In this document: piece after piece, positions 1 through 8,015 of the stretch
Layout of the letters: every line of letters begins with the position of its first letter
How positions within the stretch are numbered: position 1 is the first letter of the stretch
NCBI RefSeq assembly: GCF_008360935.1
Contig: NZ_SRXO01000031.1
Span: 1 to 64,000 of the forward strand
Direction of reading: 5' to 3'
Length of the DNA stretch: 64,000 bases
DNA from: Siccirubricoccus phaeus
GTDB lineage: Bacteria > Pseudomonadota > Alphaproteobacteria > Acetobacterales > Acetobacteraceae
Position numbers and translations under genes: made by a program
Notes under the pieces: generated by a model
Told to the model about the DNA's origin: nothing
The model's input: only the letters and a program-made list of their open reading frames with translations
Database searches by the model: none

Positions 1-519
1 CGCCCGCCGCGCGGCCGCGGCGGCCGTGGGCGGGACGCCGCGCGCGGCCGCGGCGGGCGCGACGCGCCGCGCGAGCGCGGTGGGCGGGAGCGGGACCGGG
101 ACCGCGGCCGGCCGGAGCGGGGCGAGCGCGACCGCGCCCGCCCGGAGCGCGGCGACCGGCCGGAACGGCCCGAGCGCGCGGACCATGGCGACCGCCCCGA
201 GCGGGGCGACACCCCCGCGCGCGCCGAGCGCCCGGAGCGCGGTGCCCGCGCCGACCGCCCGGACCGCGGCGACCGCCGCGAGCGCGACCGCGCCGCCGCC
301 GCCCCGCGCGAGGATATGGAGCGCGATGCCCGCCCGCCGCGCGAGCGCGACCGCCGGGAGGACCGGCGCGACGACCGCCGCCGCGACCGGGACCGCGACG
401 ATCTGGGCCCCAGCGTCCGCGGCTTCGGCGATGCGGTGCCGGCCTTCATGCTGATCCCGATCCCCCGCCCGAAGCGCGACGCCGCGCCGGAGCCGGAGGC
501 CGAAGCCGAGGCCGCCTGA
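1..519 (+). CDS. C-terminal tail of a probable DEAD-box RNA helicase (partial)
   Basis: The frame is open from the first base and ends at a TGA at 517-519, so only the last 172 codons are seen. The first ~145 residues are a low-complexity Arg/Asp/Glu/Gly/Pro stretch of RPERGDR-like units. The last ~30 residues (GFGDAVPAFMLIPIPRPK, then an acidic Ala/Glu end) are ordered-looking. Basic, disordered tails ending in a G-G/F-G-D-x-x-P-A-F motif are, from memory, typical of alphaproteobacterial DEAD/DEAH-box RNA helicases, where the tail binds RNA. No helicase motif lies in the window, so the family is inference. An RG-rich RNA-binding protein of another kind is possible. Confidence 0.5.
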   Translation, partial: RPPRGRGGRGRDAARGRGGRDAPRERGGRERDRDRGRPERGERDRARPERGDRPERPERADHGDRPERGDTPARAERPERGARADRPDRGDRRERDRAAAAPREDMERDARPPRERDRREDRRDDRRRDRDRDDLGPSVRGFGDAVPAFMLIPIPRPKRDAAPEPEAEAEAA

Positions 520-532
520 GGCCGCCGCCCTT

Positions 533-656
533 CCCCGCTTGCGGGGGAGGGTCGGGGTGGGGGCTGCGCCGCGGCGGGAGTCCGCCGGGCGCCGATCCCC
601 TGCCTCATCTTCCTGGAACCTCACCCCCACCCAGCCCTCCCCCGCCAGCGGGGGAG
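533..656. repeat. Palindromic repeat C, copy 1
   Basis: Two inverted arms, GCGGGGGAGGGTCGGGGTGG near 541-560 and CCCCCACCCAGCCCTCCCCC near 623-642, can fold back on each other. Each also contains its own small hairpin around the GCTTGC or GCCAGC loop. A related copy lies at 27040-27142. It sits between two co-directional genes and could act as a terminator for the upstream helicase gene. It has no T-tract. Confidence 0.6.
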
Positions 657-702
657 GGTTCATATTCATACTCCTACCCGTCCGTCAGCCGAGGAGATCG
701 CC

Positions 703-1896
703 ATGTCCGCCGCCAGCGCCGCGAAGCCGAGCTTCGTCTGGGAAGACCCGCTGCTGCTGGAGGAACAACTGACGGAAGATGAGCGGCTGATCCGCGATTC
801 CGCCCGCGAATTCTGCCAGGGCAAGCTCTTCCCCCGCGTTCAGGAGGCGTTCCGCAAGGAGCATTTCCACCGGGAGATCATGAACGAGTTCGGCGAGATG
901 GGCTTCCTCGGCGCAACGCTGGAGGGCTATGGCTGCGCCGGCGTGTCCTATGTCGCCTACGGGCTGATGGCGCGGGAGGTGGAGCGGGTGGACAGCGGCT
1001 ACCGCTCCGCCTTCTCCGTGCAGTCCAGCCTGGTCATGTACCCGATCTACGCCTTCGGCTCCGAGGCGCAGAAGGAGAAGTACCTGCCGAAGCTGCGCAG
1101 CGGCGAATGGGTCGGCTGCTTCGGCCTGACCGAGCCCGATGCCGGCTCCGACCCCAACTCCATGCGCACCCGCGCGAAGAAGGTGGCGGGCGGCTATCTC
1201 CTCTCCGGCTCCAAGACCTGGATCACCAACGCCCCCATCGCCGATGTCGCCGTGGTCTGGGCCAAGGATGATGAGGGCATCCTGCGCGGCTTCGTGCTGG
1301 AGCGCGGGATGAAGGGCCTCGCCTTCCCGAAGATCGAGGGCAAGTTCTCGCTGCGCGCCAGCGTCACCGGCATGATCATGATGGACGAGGTCTTCGTCCC
1401 GGAAGAGAACCGCCTGCCCGGGGTGAAATCGCTCGCCGGCCCCTTCTCCTGCCTCAACCGCGCCCGCTACGGCATCGCCTGGGGCTCGCTCGGCGCCGCC
1501 GAGGATTGCTGGCACCGCGCCCGCGACTACACGCTGAACCGGAAAATGTTCGGCCGGCCGCTCGCCAACACCCAGCTCATCCAGAAGAAGCTCGCCGACA
1601 TGCAGACCGAGATCACCCTCGGCCTGCACGCCGTGCTGCGCGTCGGCCGGCTGTTCGACGAGCACAAGGCCGCGCCGGAGATGATCTCCCTGGTCAAGCG
1701 CAACAATTGCGGCAAGGCGCTGGATATCGCCCGCATGGCGCGGGACATGCACGGCGGCAACGGCATCGTGGACGAGTACCACGTGATCCGCCACGTCATG
1801 AACCTGGAGACGGTGAACACCTACGAAGGCACGCATGACGTCCATGCGCTGATCCTCGGCCGGGCCATCACCGGCCTGAACGCCTTCGGGGGCTGA
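703..1896 (+). CDS. gcdH: Glutaryl-CoA dehydrogenase
   Basis: A 397-residue acyl-CoA dehydrogenase with an AGGAG ribosome site 7 nt before the ATG. It oxidises and decarboxylates glutaryl-CoA to crotonyl-CoA in lysine/tryptophan catabolism, passing electrons from FAD to ETF. Visible marks are the FAD/substrate segment [14 protein letters not shown] (~residues 145-158), the [10 protein letters not shown] strand (~175) and the C-terminal catalytic-base region [20 protein letters not shown], whose Glu is the general base of this subfamily. Length and the [20 protein letters not shown] segment fit GCDH rather than short-chain acyl-CoA dehydrogenases. No lysine-degradation partner is adjacent; the next gene is an unrelated membrane protein starting at or near this stop. 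Confidence 0.93.
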   Translation: MSAASAAKPSFVWEDPLLLEEQLTEDERLIRDSAREFCQGKLFPRVQEAFRKEHFHREIMNEFGEMGFLGATLEGYGCAGVSYVAYGLMAREVERVDSGYRSAFSVQSSLVMYPIYAFGSEAQKEKYLPKLRSGEWVGCFGLTEPDAGSDPNSMRTRAKKVAGGYLLSGSKTWITNAPIADVAVVWAKDDEGILRGFVLERGMKGLAFPKIEGKFSLRASVTGMIMMDEVFVPEENRLPGVKSLAGPFSCLNRARYGIAWGSLGAAEDCWHRARDYTLNRKMFGRPLANTQLIQKKLADMQTEITLGLHAVLRVGRLFDEHKAAPEMISLVKRNNCGKALDIARMARDMHGGNGIVDEYHVIRHVMNLETVNTYEGTHDVHALILGRAITGLNAFGG

Positions 1897-1949
1897 CCAT
1901 CGGCGGCTTCGGCGCCGAGGATGTCGCGGAGATCGAGCGGGCGATCCAA

Positions 1950-2324
1950 TTGGCCATCGCCCCCGCCTTCCTCCTCACCGGCATCTTCAGCCTGCTCAAC
2001 GTGCTGGCCGGGCGGCTCGGCCGGCTGATCGACCGGGAGAGGGCGATCCGCCAGGGCACCGCCAGGCCCCTGCCGGGGGAGGCGCGGCGCCTGGCCCAGC
2101 GCGCCTGGCGCATCCATCGGGCGATCGGCGGCTCGGTGCTGGCGGCGATTCTGCTGTGCGGCCTGATCGTCACCGCCTTTGCCGGCATCTTCCTTGGCCT
2201 GCGGGTCGCCTGGCTGCTGGCGGCGCTGCTGGTCGGCGCCATGCTGGCGATGATGGCGGCGCTGGCCCTGTTCCTCGGCGAGGTCCGGCTTGCCGCGCAG
2301 CATCTGCCCCTCGATGGCGAGTGA
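1950..2324 (+). CDS. DUF2721 family membrane protein
   Basis: A small inner-membrane protein of unknown function. It has an N-terminal hydrophobic segment (AIAPAFLLTGIFSLLNVLAG), a basic Arg-rich cytoplasmic stretch and two further hydrophobic segments near the C-terminus. The pattern A-x-x-P-x-F-L-L-T-G-I followed by L-N-V-L-x-G-R-L is that of DUF2721. The start is uncertain. TTG at 1950 is the first conventional start, but the frame is open back to a CTG at 1893, and the preceding residues (AEIERAIQ) also fit the family, so translation probably begins upstream by coupling to gcdH. It overlaps the next gene by 11 nt. Confidence 0.75.
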   Translation: MAIAPAFLLTGIFSLLNVLAGRLGRLIDRERAIRQGTARPLPGEARRLAQRAWRIHRAIGGSVLAAILLCGLIVTAFAGIFLGLRVAWLLAALLVGAMLAMMAALALFLGEVRLAAQHLPLDGE

Positions 2325-3600
2325 GGTGCTGGAGATCGCGGCCATGGGCGCCGCCGGGGATGGCATCGCCCGCCACGCCGGCGGCACCGTCTTCGTGCCC
2401 GGCGCGCTGCCGGGGGAAATCGTGCGGGCGGAAATCGCCGGCCAGCGCGCGAAGCCGGAAGCCTGGCTGCGCGAAAGCCCGGACCGCATCGCCCCGCTTT
2501 GCCGACACTTCGGAAGCTGCGGCGGCTGCACGCTGCAGCATTGGGCCGCCGCGCCCTATGCCGCGTGGAAACGGGAGAAGCTGGTGGCGGCGCTGGCAGC
2601 CGCCGGCTTCCGCGACGCGCCGGTGGCGGAGCTGGTCCGCGTGCCTGCCGCCAGCCGCCGCCGCGCGGATCTGGCGCTGCGCCGTGCCGCCGGCAGCATC
2701 ACGCTGGGGCTGCACGCCACCGGCCAGGGCGCGGTGGTGGACCTCGCCGAATGCCATGTGCTGGACCCCCGCCTGGTCGCGCTGTTCGAGCCGCTGCGCG
2801 CCCTGCTCCGCCGCCTGCCGGCGCTGAAGCGGGAGGGCTCGGCGGTGCTGAACCTGCTGGATACCGGCCCGGATCTGCTGCTGCGCACCGATGGCGTGCT
2901 GGACGCCGCCGGCCGCGCCCTGCTGGCCGGCTTCGCCCAGGCGCATGGCCTGCCCCGCATCGCCTGGGCCCAGGGGAGGGCCCAGGGGAGCGGCCAGGGG
3001 AACCGCCCGGCGGAGAATGCCGTGCAGCTCGGCCCCGTCGCACTGCGCTTCGGCAGCGCCAGCGTGGCGCCGCCGCCCGGCGCCTTCCTGCAGGCCAGCC
3101 CGGGGGGCGAGGCTGCCATCATCGCCGCCGTGCTGGCCGGGCTGCCGCCGAAGCTGCCGGCCAGGGCGCGCATCGTCGAGCTGCATGCCGGCCTCGGCAC
3201 GCTGAGCTTCGCCCTCGCCACCCGCGCCCGGGTGGAGGCCTATGAGGGGGCGGCCGAAGCCGTCGCCGCCCTTGCCGCCGCCGCCGGGGCATCCGGCGCC
3301 CGCATCCGCGCCACGCGGCGGGATCTGGACCGCCAGCCCCTGGCCCCGGCCGAGCTGCACGGTGTCGCGAGCCTGGTGCTGGACCCGCCCTATGCCGGCG
3401 CCGCGGCGCAGATGCCGCTGCTGGCCCGGGCCCGGCCGCCGCGCATCCTCTACGTCTCCTGCAACCCGGCGGCGCTGGCGCGGGACGCCAAGCCCCTGGC
3501 CCAGGCCGGCTACCGGGTGGTGGCGGCGACGCCGATCGACCAATTCCCCTGGTCGGCGCATCTGGAAGCGGTGGTGGCCTTCAGCCTCGGAACGACTTGA
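2314..3600 (+). CDS. TrmA/RlmD-family class I SAM-dependent RNA m5U methyltransferase
   Basis: A 428-residue RNA uridine-C5 methyltransferase of the RumA/TrmA type, acting on rRNA or tRNA. An N-terminal TRAM-like OB fold (GAAGDGIARH, VFVPGALPGEIV) is followed by a [4Fe-4S] cysteine set at about residues 63, 69 and 72 (CRHFGSCGGC), with a fourth near 147 (AECHV). The Rossmann domain carries ELHAGLGTLS, DPPYAG and the catalytic YVSCNPAALARD loop, where Cys is the nucleophile. I chose the ATG at 2314, which overlaps the end of the DUF2721 gene, over the one at 2290, because homologous sequence begins at ASEVLEIAAMG. Whether the target is 23S rRNA U1939, U747 or tRNA U54 cannot be told from sequence alone. 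Confidence 0.88.
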   Translation: MASEVLEIAAMGAAGDGIARHAGGTVFVPGALPGEIVRAEIAGQRAKPEAWLRESPDRIAPLCRHFGSCGGCTLQHWAAAPYAAWKREKLVAALAAAGFRDAPVAELVRVPAASRRRADLALRRAAGSITLGLHATGQGAVVDLAECHVLDPRLVALFEPLRALLRRLPALKREGSAVLNLLDTGPDLLLRTDGVLDAAGRALLAGFAQAHGLPRIAWAQGRAQGSGQGNRPAENAVQLGPVALRFGSASVAPPPGAFLQASPGGEAAIIAAVLAGLPPKLPARARIVELHAGLGTLSFALATRARVEAYEGAAEAVAALAAAAGASGARIRATRRDLDRQPLAPAELHGVASLVLDPPYAGAAAQMPLLARARPPRILYVSCNPAALARDAKPLAQAGYRVVAATPIDQFPWSAHLEAVVAFSLGTT

Positions 3601-3655
3601 TCCGCGGCGCTTCCACCCCATCCTACAGCCCGACCCGCTCCGGGGAGAGAAAGCC

Positions 3656-4636
3656 ATGTCGAGCATCGCCAGCCGCCGTCTGATCCTCGGGGGGGCCGCC
3701 GCGGCGCTGGCCGCCCCTGCCCTGCTGCCGGCCGCCCCCGCCGGCGCGCAAGCCGCCGCCGCCCCGGCCCAGGCGCCGGGCTTCTACCGCTTCAAGGTCG
3801 GCGGCTTCACCGTCACCATGGTGCATGACGGCTTCGCCACGCGGCCGGTGGAGAATTTCGTCCGCAACGCGTCCCTGGCGGAGGTGCAGGCCGTGCTGGC
3901 GGACAGCTTCCTGCCGACCGACAGCTACCGCATCCCCTTCACGATCACCTTCGTCGAGACGCCGAACGCCTTCGTCATCTTCGATACCGGCAATGGGGTG
4001 ACGCCGGCCGGCGCGACGGCCGGGCGGATGATCGAGAACATGCGTGCCGCCGGCATCGACCCTGCGCGCATCACCCATGTGGTCCAGAGCCATTTCCATG
4101 GCGACCACATCAACGGGCTGCTGACCGGCAGCGGCGCCCCCGCCTTCCCCAATGCGGAAATCGTGGTGCCCGCCACCGAATGGGCCTGGTGGACGGACAG
4201 CGGCAACGAGACCCGCAGCCCGGAAGGCCAGCGCGGGAACTTCGCCAATGCCGCCCGGCGCTTCGCCCCCTACCAGGGCAAGATCCGGCAGATCGCGGAC
4301 GGGGCGGAGGCGGTGCCGGGCATCCGCGCCATCGCCGCCTATGGCCATACGCCGGGACACACCATGTACCGGATTGCGGATGGCGCGGCGCAGGCGATCT
4401 TCGTGGCGGACATCACCAACCGGCCGGAGCTCGGCTTCCCGCGGCCGGATTTCCATATCGTCTTCGACTTCGACCCGGCGATGGCGGAGGCGAGCCGGCG
4501 GCGGGTGCTGGACATGGCGGCGACGGACCGTATCCGCATCACCGGCTACCATTTCCCGTTTCCGGCGAATGGCTATGTGGCGAAGCAGGGCAGCGGCTAC
4601 CGCTTCGTGCCCGCCGATTGGTCGAGCGCCGTCTGA
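3656..4636 (+). CDS. Tat-exported MBL-fold metallo-hydrolase
   Basis: A 326-residue metallo-beta-lactamase-fold hydrolase preceded by GGGGAGAGAAAGCC. The N-terminus (SRRLILGGAAAALAAP) is a twin-arginine signal peptide, with likely cleavage after APAGAQA, so the enzyme is periplasmic and probably folds with its metals before export. The metal-binding motif HFHGDH (about residue 145) and later AYGHTPGH and FVADI strands are intact. Among MBL proteins this is the AHL-lactonase/quorum-quenching-like periplasmic subgroup, but the substrate is not predictable. It is followed by repeat element B1 and the convergent pagL-like gene. Confidence 0.85.
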   Translation: MSSIASRRLILGGAAAALAAPALLPAAPAGAQAAAAPAQAPGFYRFKVGGFTVTMVHDGFATRPVENFVRNASLAEVQAVLADSFLPTDSYRIPFTITFVETPNAFVIFDTGNGVTPAGATAGRMIENMRAAGIDPARITHVVQSHFHGDHINGLLTGSGAPAFPNAEIVVPATEWAWWTDSGNETRSPEGQRGNFANAARRFAPYQGKIRQIADGAEAVPGIRAIAAYGHTPGHTMYRIADGAAQAIFVADITNRPELGFPRPDFHIVFDFDPAMAEASRRRVLDMAATDRIRITGYHFPFPANGYVAKQGSGYRFVPADWSSAV

Positions 4637-4821
4637 CTTGCGGGAGGGCTCTGCCCTCCCGCGAACTCCCACCCGCAAAGGGCCGAAGGGTCCTTTGCAT
4701 CCTTGAGTTTGGCGTCTCGACCGTCGCGCCTAAGACTCATGGTTTCCAAAGGCCCTTTCGGCCTTTGGCGGATCGGACGCACTGCGTCCGATGCCCGGGG
4801 GAGGCAGAGCCTCCCTCGGAG
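4637..4821. repeat. Dispersed palindromic repeat B, copy 1
   Basis: A mosaic of hairpins between two convergent stops. It contains GGGAGGGCTCTGCCCTCCC near 4642-4660, CAAAGGGCCGAAGGGTCCTTTG near 4676-4697, CCAAAGGCCCTTTCGGCCTTTGG near 4745-4767 and GATCGGACGCACTGCGTCCGATG near 4771-4794. The middle part (CTTGAGTTTGG ... CGACCGTCG ... GACTCATGGTTTCC) recurs at 18755-18918, and one hairpin recurs at 58381-58460. It probably serves as a bidirectional terminator. Confidence 0.75.
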
Positions 4822-5430
4822 TCACAGCCCGAAGCCGATCCGCAAGCCGAGGCTGTTCAGCCCTTCATTCGCCCGCGCGCTGCCGGCATTGCTCTCATGG
4901 TCGAGGAAGAGCGAGACCGACCAGCGCGGGTCGATCTGGTAGCCGATCTCGCCGCCGACGCGGAACAGCAGGTTCCCGCCCAGGCTCTTCCGGTCCGGCT
5001 CATTCGTCACATGCTTGCCGTTATTCAGCGAGCCGCCGAAGAAGAAGTCGAAGCGGATGCCGTCGCCGCGCCGGAACACGTCCCGCGCCAGCATCGTGGT
5101 CCAGGTCAGGCCGGCATAGCCGTAGCTGGTATAGCCCTCGGTATTTGCCGCGAAGCCGAGATGCACCCGCGGCTGGAACACCCAGCGATAGAGCGGCGGC
5201 ATGTCCGTGGTGAGCCGTGCCGGCACCGGGCTGGCGAAGAGCACCTCCCCCAGCACATTGGCGCCGCGCTCCTTGGCACCGATATCATGCCAGGCGCCGC
5301 CCAGCCGCACCTCGCTGAAGATCCCCGCCAGGCCCTCGCCCGCATGGATCCGCGGCAACCCTTCCTCCGCCCGGGCGGCCACCGGCGCCAGCGCCGCCGC
5401 CAGAACCACGCCCCAAACCCCACAGCGCAC
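4822..5430 (-). CDS. PagL-type lipid A 3-O-deacylase (acyloxyacyl hydrolase family)
   Basis: A 202-residue secreted beta-barrel protein starting at GTG 5430 with GGAGGGG 7-8 nt upstream. A signal peptide (VLAAALAPVAARA) precedes alternating amphipathic strands. The C-terminal half has the PagL catalytic signature: His and Ser in LFLDHESNAG and Glu in ARANEGLNSLGLRIG, ending in an outer-membrane-type Leu. PagL enzymes remove the 3-O-linked acyl chain of lipid A in the outer membrane. The protein is a little longer than Salmonella PagL. It is convergent with the MBL gene and lies downstream of the suf operon on the same strand, with an 80-bp gap, so its regulation is unclear. Confidence 0.82.
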   Translation of the reverse strand: MRCGVWGVVLAAALAPVAARAEEGLPRIHAGEGLAGIFSEVRLGGAWHDIGAKERGANVLGEVLFASPVPARLTTDMPPLYRWVFQPRVHLGFAANTEGYTSYGYAGLTWTTMLARDVFRRGDGIRFDFFFGGSLNNGKHVTNEPDRKSLGGNLLFRVGGEIGYQIDPRWSVSLFLDHESNAGSARANEGLNSLGLRIGFGL

Positions 5431-5510
5431 CGCGGCCCCTCCGAATTTCTCTCAGAGAGATTATTGGGGGCGGCGCGCGATTTCGCCAGGGGCTGGCGTG
5501 CGGCCCGGCC

Positions 5511-5879
5511 TCAGACGTGGAAGCTCTCGCCGCAGCCGCAGCGGCCCTTTTCGTTGGGGTTGGTGAAGGTGAAGCCGGCGGACATCGCCTTCACCTCATA
5601 ATCCATCACCGTACCGATGAGGAACAGGCTGGCCTTGCGGTCCACCAGCACCGTCACCCCCTTGTCGGTCACCTTCTCATCCGTTGGCTCGGCGGCCGCC
5701 ACCCAGGTGAGGTCGTAGGCCAGGCCGGAACAGCCCTTGGTCTTCACCCCGATGCGCAGCAGCTTGCCCGCTTCGCCCTGCGCGTAAAGGCCGCGCAGCC
5801 GCTCGGCGGCGGCCTCCGTCAGGGACATCAGCGGCGGCAGGGCGCGGCGGGCGCGGGGCGGGGCGGTGGTCGTGCTCAT
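5511..5879 (-). CDS. sufA: A-type Fe-S carrier (HesB/IscA family)
   Basis: A 122-residue A-type carrier protein that receives clusters from the SufBCD scaffold and passes them to apoproteins. The three cluster-binding cysteines are present: one in TKGCSGLAYDL and two in the C-terminal CGCGESFHV. The N-terminal ~25 residues are a disordered Thr/Pro/Arg-rich extension. I chose ATG 5879 over GTG 5888 because GAGG lies 8 nt before the ATG. It is the last gene of the suf operon, 10 nt after the sufT stop. Confidence 0.88.
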   Translation of the reverse strand: MSTTTAPPRARRALPPLMSLTEAAAERLRGLYAQGEAGKLLRIGVKTKGCSGLAYDLTWVAAAEPTDEKVTDKGVTVLVDRKASLFLIGTVMDYEVKAMSAGFTFTNPNEKGRCGCGESFHV

Positions 5880-5889
5880 CTCCGGCACC

Positions 5890-6270
5890 TCAATACATGT
5901 TCAGGGCGAGGCGGGCATCCTCGCTCATCCGCGTCTGGTCCCAGGGCGGGTCCCAGACCACCTCGACCTCGACATCGGTGACGCCGGGGACCAGGCGGAC
6001 GCTCTCCTCCACCTGCCCCGGCAGCTCCTGCGCCGAGGGGCAGGACGGTGTGGTGAGGGTCATCTCCACCTTCACCTTGCCGTCATCCGCGATCTCGACG
6101 GCGTAGATCAGGCCGAGCTCATAGATATCGACCGGGATCTCCGGGTCGAACACCGTCTTCAGGACGGCAATCACCGCCTCCTCGCTGACACGGGGCGTGG
6201 GCGGCGGGGTCTCGCCCTCCGGCGTCCAGGCGCCATGGGTCGGCGTGGCGGTGCTGGCCTCGTCACTCAC
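5890..6270 (-). CDS. sufT: SUF-associated MIP18/DUF59 protein SufT
   Basis: A 126-residue protein of the MIP18/PaaD-like DUF59 family, an auxiliary Fe-S maturation factor. The core segments are VFDPEIPVDIYELGLIY, the VKVEMTLTTPSCPSAQELP strand-helix that carries the conserved Cys, and VEVVWDPPWDQTRMSEDARL. The first ~30 residues are a Pro/Thr-rich extension. The GTG start at 6270 has a strong AAGGAGG about 7 nt upstream and overlaps the end of sufU by 8 nt, implying translational coupling. Confidence 0.88.
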   Translation of the reverse strand: MSDEASTATPTHGAWTPEGETPPPTPRVSEEAVIAVLKTVFDPEIPVDIYELGLIYAVEIADDGKVKVEMTLTTPSCPSAQELPGQVEESVRLVPGVTDVEVEVVWDPPWDQTRMSEDARLALNMY

Positions 6271-6727
6271 TGCTCGCCTCCTTCGCGCCGTCCAGGGCGG
6301 CGTTCAGCGTGTGCCAGGCCAGGGTGGCGCATTTCACGCGGGAGGGGAATTCATGCACGCCGGAGAGGGGCTGCAACCGCTCCATCTCCTCCTCCAGCGC
6401 CGCCTGGCAGTGCGGGCAGGTGCCGGTCATCGCCAGTTCCCGGAAGCTGTCGGAGAGGGCATGCGCCTCCGCCGCCGTCTTGCCCTTCACCGTCTCCGTC
6501 AGCAGGGAGGCGCTGGCGGTGGAGATGGCGCAGCCACGGCCCTGGAAGGCGGCGTCGGCGATGCGGCCATCCGGCGCCAGCTTGAGGAACAGCTCCAGCC
6601 GGTCGCCGCACATCGGGTTGTCGCCGCGGGCGCTGCGGTCGGCATCCTCCAGCCGGCGGAAATTCCGCGGCTTGCGGCCATGGTCCAGGATCACTTCCTG
6701 ATAAAGGTCGCGCAGATCGTCGAACAT
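6263..6727 (-). CDS. sufU: SufU/NifU-like Fe-S cluster assembly protein
   Basis: A 154-residue IscU-fold protein. The three conserved cysteines lie in NPMCGD, GRGCAIS and SRVKCATLAW, with the Asp after the first. SufU proteins of the Bacillus type bind zinc and act as the sulfur acceptor that activates SufS, so pairing with SufS next door is expected. A CPHC pair near the C-terminus (TGTCPHCQAAL) is an added feature of unknown role. The start is ATG 6727; a longer frame to 6766 is open but its residues do not fit the family. It lies between sufS and sufT on the minus strand. Confidence 0.87.
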   Translation of the reverse strand: MFDDLRDLYQEVILDHGRKPRNFRRLEDADRSARGDNPMCGDRLELFLKLAPDGRIADAAFQGRGCAISTASASLLTETVKGKTAAEAHALSDSFRELAMTGTCPHCQAALEEEMERLQPLSGVHEFPSRVKCATLAWHTLNAALDGAKEASSE

Positions 6728-6788
6728 CACTAGGTCTCCGACGGCCGATGCACGGCGCCGGGCCATGCGGCCTTCTGCCGATCGGACG

Positions 6789-8015
6789 TCATGCGAAGAA
6801 CTCCCGCGCCTTGGTCAGCGCCTCGGCCAGGTAATCCACCTCCGCCTCCGTGGTGTAGAGGCCGAAGCTGGCCCGGACCGTGCCGCCTTCCACCCCAAAT
6901 CGGGTGTGCAGCGGCTCCGCGCAATGCCGGCCGGCGCGCACCGCGATGCCGGCGCGGTCCAGCAATGTCGCCAGGTCATGGGCATGGGCGTAGTCGGTGG
7001 CCATGGCGAAGACGCCGCCGCGATCCTGCGCCCGGCCGAGCAGGGTGACGCCCTCGATATCCGTCAGCCGGCGCATGGCGCGGTCCACCAGGTGCCGCTC
7101 ATGCGCCTCGATCGCTTCCATGCCGATCGCCGTGACGTAGTCGATGGCGGCATGCAGCCCGACGGCTTCGACGATGGGCGGCGTCCCCGCCTCGAATTTC
7201 GCCGGCGGCGGGGCCCATTCGCTGCGCTCCAGCGTGACGGAGGAAATCATGTCGCCGCCGCCGAGGAAGGGCGGCATACGCTCCAGATGCTCCAGCTTCG
7301 CCGCCAGCACGCCGATGCCGGTGGGGCCGTAGAGCTTGTGGCCGGTGAAGACGTAGAAATCCGCATCCAGCGCCTGGAGGTCCACCCGCCGGTGCACCGC
7401 CGCCTGGCTGCCATCGAACAGCACCTTGGCGCCGGCCGCATGCGCCATGCGGGCGATGCGCTCCGCCGGCGCGACGGTGCCGAGCACGTTCGACATATGC
7501 GCGATGGCGACCAGCCCGACCTTGCCGTCTTCCAGCTTGGCGGCGAGGTCCTCGAGATCGATCTCGCCGCTGTCGGTCACCCGCACCACCCGCAGCTCGA
7601 CGCCCTTGTCTTCCTTCAGCAGGTGCCAGGGGACGATGTTGGCGTGGTGCTCCAGCTCGCTGAACAGCACCGCCTGGCCCGGACGCAGCATATGGCGGCC
7701 CCAGCTATGGGCGACGAGGTTGATCGCTTCCGTGCTGTTCTTGGCGAAGACGATGCCGCGCGGGTCGGGCGCGTTCAGGAAGCGGGCGGTGGCGAGGCGT
7801 GCCGCCTCATAGGCCTCGGTCGCCGCCTCGGAGAGGAAATAGGCGCCGCGATGGACGTTTGCGTAGCGTTCCTCCATGCAGCGGACCATGGCGTCGATGA
7901 CGGCGCGCGGCTTCTGGGCGCTGGCGCCGCTGTCCAGGAACACCAGGTCCTTGCCACGGATCTTCTGCGACAGGATGGGGAAGTCGCGCCTTACGCGCTC
8001 CACATCGAAGCTCAC
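6789..8015 (-). CDS. sufS: SufS cysteine desulfurase
   Basis: A 408-residue PLP-dependent class V aminotransferase-fold enzyme that takes sulfur from L-cysteine for Fe-S assembly. The PLP lysine is in FTGHKLYGPTG and the active-site cysteine is in RAGRHCAEPLH, the short-loop group II (SufS) context that needs an activator such as SufU. LDSGASAQKPRAVID at the N-terminus and ANVHRGAYFLSEAAT are typical. The start is GTG 8015, overlapping the sufD TGA by 4 nt; the frame upstream of it is sufD antiparallel noise. Confidence 0.93.
   Translation of the reverse strand: MSFDVERVRRDFPILSQKIRGKDLVFLDSGASAQKPRAVIDAMVRCMEERYANVHRGAYFLSEAATEAYEAARLATARFLNAPDPRGIVFAKNSTEAINLVAHSWGRHMLRPGQAVLFSELEHHANIVPWHLLKEDKGVELRVVRVTDSGEIDLEDLAAKLEDGKVGLVAIAHMSNVLGTVAPAERIARMAHAAGAKVLFDGSQAAVHRRVDLQALDADFYVFTGHKLYGPTGIGVLAAKLEHLERMPPFLGGGDMISSVTLERSEWAPPPAKFEAGTPPIVEAVGLHAAIDYVTAIGMEAIEAHERHLVDRAMRRLTDIEGVTLLGRAQDRGGVFAMATDYAHAHDLATLLDRAGIAVRAGRHCAEPLHTRFGVEGGTVRASFGLYTTEAEVDYLAEALTKAREFFA

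Noticed and set aside
26-454. ORF in another frame within the low-complexity start of the window
   Set aside because: It is Ala/Arg/Gly/Thr-rich noise from the repetitive tail; the frame ending in GFGDAVPAF is the coding one.
685-1845. A 386-codon minus-strand ORF opposite gcdH
   Set aside because: It is the antisense shadow of gcdH in GC-rich DNA.
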